Positions 6,282-7,687 of a stretch of 7,687 bases of DNA are shown here, one piece after another. Origin of the DNA: KBS-96 sp049585195. GTDB taxonomy: Bacteria; Acidobacteriota; Terriglobia; Bryobacterales; Bryobacteraceae. A program made the translations under genes and the position numbers. Below the pieces are notes generated by a model. The model was given only the letters and a program-made list of their open reading frames with translations, was not told the DNA's origin and did not search any database. Position 1 is the first letter of the stretch, and every line of letters starts with the position of its first letter. Where the stretch lies: contig JBAUZG010000473.1 of assembly GCA_049585195.1 (NCBI GenBank), positions 1-7,687 on the forward strand, given 5' to 3'.

Positions 6282-6395
6282 CCTAACTTCGTCACAACCA
6301 CTCCCTGGCGGTCGTGCCTCGGAAACGAGGCTTGTGGATTCAACTGTTTGGCCGAGCCGCGCACGCGAGTAAGCGGTCCGGTGACGAAGTTCGGC
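6281..6395 (+). repeat. Intergenic repeat with terminal inverted repeats, copy 2 (short form, 115 bp)
   Basis: It has the same 15-bp ends as copy 1 (left 6281-6295, right 6381-6395) and the same orientation. The centre is 102 bases shorter, with the junction falling in a CTCC that occurs at both borders of the extra segment in copy 1, as expected from slippage or deletion between short repeats. Seven substitutions separate the shared parts. It lies between the convergent permease and 85-residue genes, so it may also serve as a two-way transcription stop. No target-site duplication is evident around either copy. Confidence 0.85.
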
Positions 6396-6420
6396 GGGTG
6401 TGGTCCCGGGTAGCCAGGAA

Positions 6421-6678
6421 TCATCGCCCCTTAGCGGAATCGATCATTTCGTCGATTAGCCTGGAAGCTTCAAGCACCAAGCCCAATTGCAGGAGCATCT
6501 CAATTTGATCGAGCGTCTGCAATGATTCTTGCGCTTCCGCAGTTATAGAAGCCGAGGATTCGGTCACCCTCGATTTGATGAGGTCAGATTTGAACTGTTT
6601 GATGCGAGCCAGCAACTCCGGCGACACACCACCCTTCACTAAATCGTCTTTCATGGCCTGGAGCACGGATAGACACAT
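6421..6678 (-). CDS. Small helical protein of unknown function (85 aa)
   Basis: I do not recognise this protein. ATG at 6678 has AAGGA with a five-base spacer, better than the TTG at 6696 that would add six residues. The sequence is rich in Leu, Ile, Glu, Lys and Ser and should be nearly all helical: one helix at about 1-14, another at 19-37 (PELLARIKQFKSDLIKSRV), then a long amphipathic stretch at 46-82 (AEAQESLQTLDQIEMLLQLGLVLEASRLIDEMID) that could form a coiled coil or helical hairpin. It has no signal peptide, membrane segment or Cys pair. It lies downstream of two genes on the same strand, after a 159-bp gap, and ends 25 bases from the repeat element. The gap leaves open whether it is in the same operon. 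A good ribosome site and a plausible soluble protein argue that it is real. Confidence 0.6.
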   Translation of the reverse strand: MCLSVLQAMKDDLVKGGVSPELLARIKQFKSDLIKSRVTESSASITAEAQESLQTLDQIEMLLQLGLVLEASRLIDEMIDSAKGR

Positions 6679-6837
6679 ATTTGTCCTTCGGGCCAATCTG
6701 CCTGAAGGCGTGGTTCGACCACACGTTGTACTTGACCGCCACCTGGGCCGATCGATAGCAACAAACGACTGAGTTCACGCTGTATCTGTATCTATACGCT
6801 GCGGAATCAAGGGCCGTTCCTCTTGACCAATGCTCTT
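6679..6837. other. 159-bp gap between two minus-strand small genes
   Basis: No gene is supported here. A short hairpin, GTGGT-TCG-ACCAC, lies at 6710-6722, a tandem hexamer TGTATC x2 followed by TATACG at 6781-6798, and a weak TCAAG-10-CTTGA inverted repeat at 6807-6826. On the minus strand TTGATT could be a -35 with GATACA 18 bases on, but this is weak. It may hold a promoter for the 85-residue gene. Confidence 0.35.
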
Positions 6838-7098
6838 TCACACTTCCGAGCGCAATCCGGAACCGGCCCCGCCGGACTGGTTATCCGCGCCCCGAGGAGG
6901 ATTTTGCTCACTTTTTTCCGAACGTCCACTTCGCACTTCGACCCGGTGTTTCGCTGTCGTACGACGGGGTAACACCTGAAGGGACCGGATGCAAGAATCG
7001 ATCGCCGCCCTGCGCTCATACAGCGCTCGTAGAAACTCTCTGAGGAAAGTATCGAAGGACGCCTCGGAACTACTTCCAGTAGTTCGCTTTGAATCCAT
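6838..7098 (-). CDS. Small protein of unknown function, helical N-terminus and disordered C-terminus (86 aa)
   Basis: I do not recognise a named family. ATG at 7098 is preceded by GGAG with a seven-base spacer, and the start lies 18 bases after the stop of the zinc-finger gene, so the two are probably cotranscribed. After a Ser/Thr-rich start, residues 15-42 (FDTFLREFLRALYERRAAIDSCIRSLQV) form an amphipathic, coiled-coil-like helix. The pattern of aromatic/Arg pairs followed by AAIDxxIxxL is common in small helical dimerisation modules. From about 45 the chain is basic, then Gly/Ser/Pro-rich and probably unstructured. No membrane segment is seen. The good ribosome site and spacing favour a real gene over a shadow. 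A partner role to the upstream regulator is possible but is only inferred from position. Confidence 0.65.
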   Translation of the reverse strand: MDSKRTTGSSSEASFDTFLREFLRALYERRAAIDSCIRSLQVLPRRTTAKHRVEVRSGRSEKSEQNPPRGADNQSGGAGSGLRSEV

Positions 7099-7116
7099 GA
7101 CAACACTCCATAAGTT

Positions 7117-7687
7117 TTACTCGCTATTGCCGCGCCCGATCCCCGGCAGCACGATTCCGATCGCTCGCCGTCCCCGAATGTCAATAAATAGCCGCAGCTC
7201 TTCGTCCGCCTCAAATCCCAAATCGAATTCTCCCGAAGCGTTTGCCAATGTCTTGGCTATCTGGCGTTCTCCGCTCAGTAGAATCACTTCTGCGGATTCG
7301 AGCCCTTGTTCGGCGTTCAAGGAATTCACAATTTGACCCGTCAGCAGGACGCCCTTTGAGCCCGGATCATACTCGATTCGTAAATCGACGACAAATGGCT
7401 CGGCCTCATGTATGACCTGACGAGTGAATTGCATCGTAGAAGCGCGCGAAACCACGGCTGCCGGGTGCTCCCAACTGTCAAAGACGAGCCGTGCCATTTG
7501 TGCGAACTGACCGAGCCAGCTCAAAGGCTTCTCAGGATGGTACTCCGCCTTGACCATTCTGAGAACGCTTTCGGGTACCTGATAGCCAGGTTCCCGCCCA
7601 AGACATTCTGAAACTAAGCGCCACAAGCGCGAATCTCGATGGCACGCCCCGCACGCGTCTTCGAGATGACGTTCAATCATAGCCCGT
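7117..7687 (-). CDS. Zinc-finger (anti-sigma-like) protein with C-terminal beta-sandwich domain, N-terminus probably beyond window
   Basis: The frame stays open to the right edge. ATG at 7680 would leave almost no room before the metal motif, and codons before it (Arg-Ala) continue naturally, so the start is probably outside. Counting from that Met, HLEDACGAC (5-13) is an H-X4-C-X2-C zinc motif of the zf-HC2/anti-sigma type. A linker includes ARLVFDSW (63-70), a motif I associate with soluble acidobacterial zinc-finger proteins. Residues 97-180 look like a small beta-sandwich of the carboxypeptidase-regulatory or CNA-B kind (VVDLRIEYD, GVLLTGQIVN, AEVILLSGE, NASGEFDLGF, LRLFIDI, AIGIVLP). There is no membrane segment, so it should act in the cytoplasm. 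By family analogy it may hold an ECF sigma factor encoded upstream, outside this window; relatives often sit near CHAT-domain genes (from memory, unchecked). Confidence 0.75.
   Translation of the reverse strand, partial: RAMIERHLEDACGACHRDSRLWRLVSECLGREPGYQVPESVLRMVKAEYHPEKPLSWLGQFAQMARLVFDSWEHPAAVVSRASTMQFTRQVIHEAEPFVVDLRIEYDPGSKGVLLTGQIVNSLNAEQGLESAEVILLSGERQIAKTLANASGEFDLGFEADEELRLFIDIRGRRAIGIVLPGIGRGNSE

Noticed and set aside
6807..7214. 135-codon minus-strand frame overlapping two other frames
   Set aside because: It overlaps the end of the zinc-finger gene and all of the 86-aa gene in another frame. The 86-aa frame has the better ribosome site and spacing, and this product has no coherent pattern.

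Overview
The window looks like a moderately GC-rich soil bacterium of the Acidobacteriota, most likely the Bryobacterales/Solibacter side. Three things suggest this: a padR-linked permease of the acidobacterial duplicated orphan permease (ADOP) type, a soluble zinc-finger (anti-sigma-like) protein with a C-terminal beta domain of a kind I associate with this phylum, and two copies of a GC-rich intergenic repeat. The assignment is inference from gene content and memory; no search was run.

Layout. (1) Positions 1-1614, minus strand: a two-gene operon of a Tat-exported xylose-isomerase-like TIM-barrel protein followed by a Tat-exported Gfo/Idh/MocA oxidoreductase, which runs off the left edge. 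The stop codon of the first gene lies next to the Shine-Dalgarno of the second. This pairing is typical of sugar or polyol oxidation/epimerisation loci. (2) Positions 1615-1768: a 154-bp divergent control region. (3) Positions 1769-2815, plus strand: a LacI-family repressor, the probable regulator of the divergent operon. (4) Positions 2816-3193: no gene; a probable terminator, a 217-bp repeat with 15-bp terminal inverted repeats, and the padR promoter, whose -10 overlaps a CTAG-type inverted repeat. (5) Positions 3194-6206, plus strand: padR and an 889-aa MacB/FtsX-type permease, one base apart. (6) Positions 6207-6420: a CTAG-rich palindrome and a 115-bp second copy of the repeat in the same orientation. 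(7) Positions 6421-7687, minus strand: a zinc-finger protein whose start probably lies beyond the right edge, then two small proteins of unknown function.

The least ordinary part is the padR-permease pair, bracketed by direct copies of a repeat with terminal inverted repeats. CTAG-rich palindromic DNA sits at the inner edge of each copy. The left copy abuts the padR promoter, and the right copy lies between convergent genes. Whether this is a mobile cassette, an attC-like site pair or two insertions of a common genomic repeat cannot be settled from the window alone. A second item is an 18-bp palindromic sequence found identically in two adjacent genes but read in different frames.
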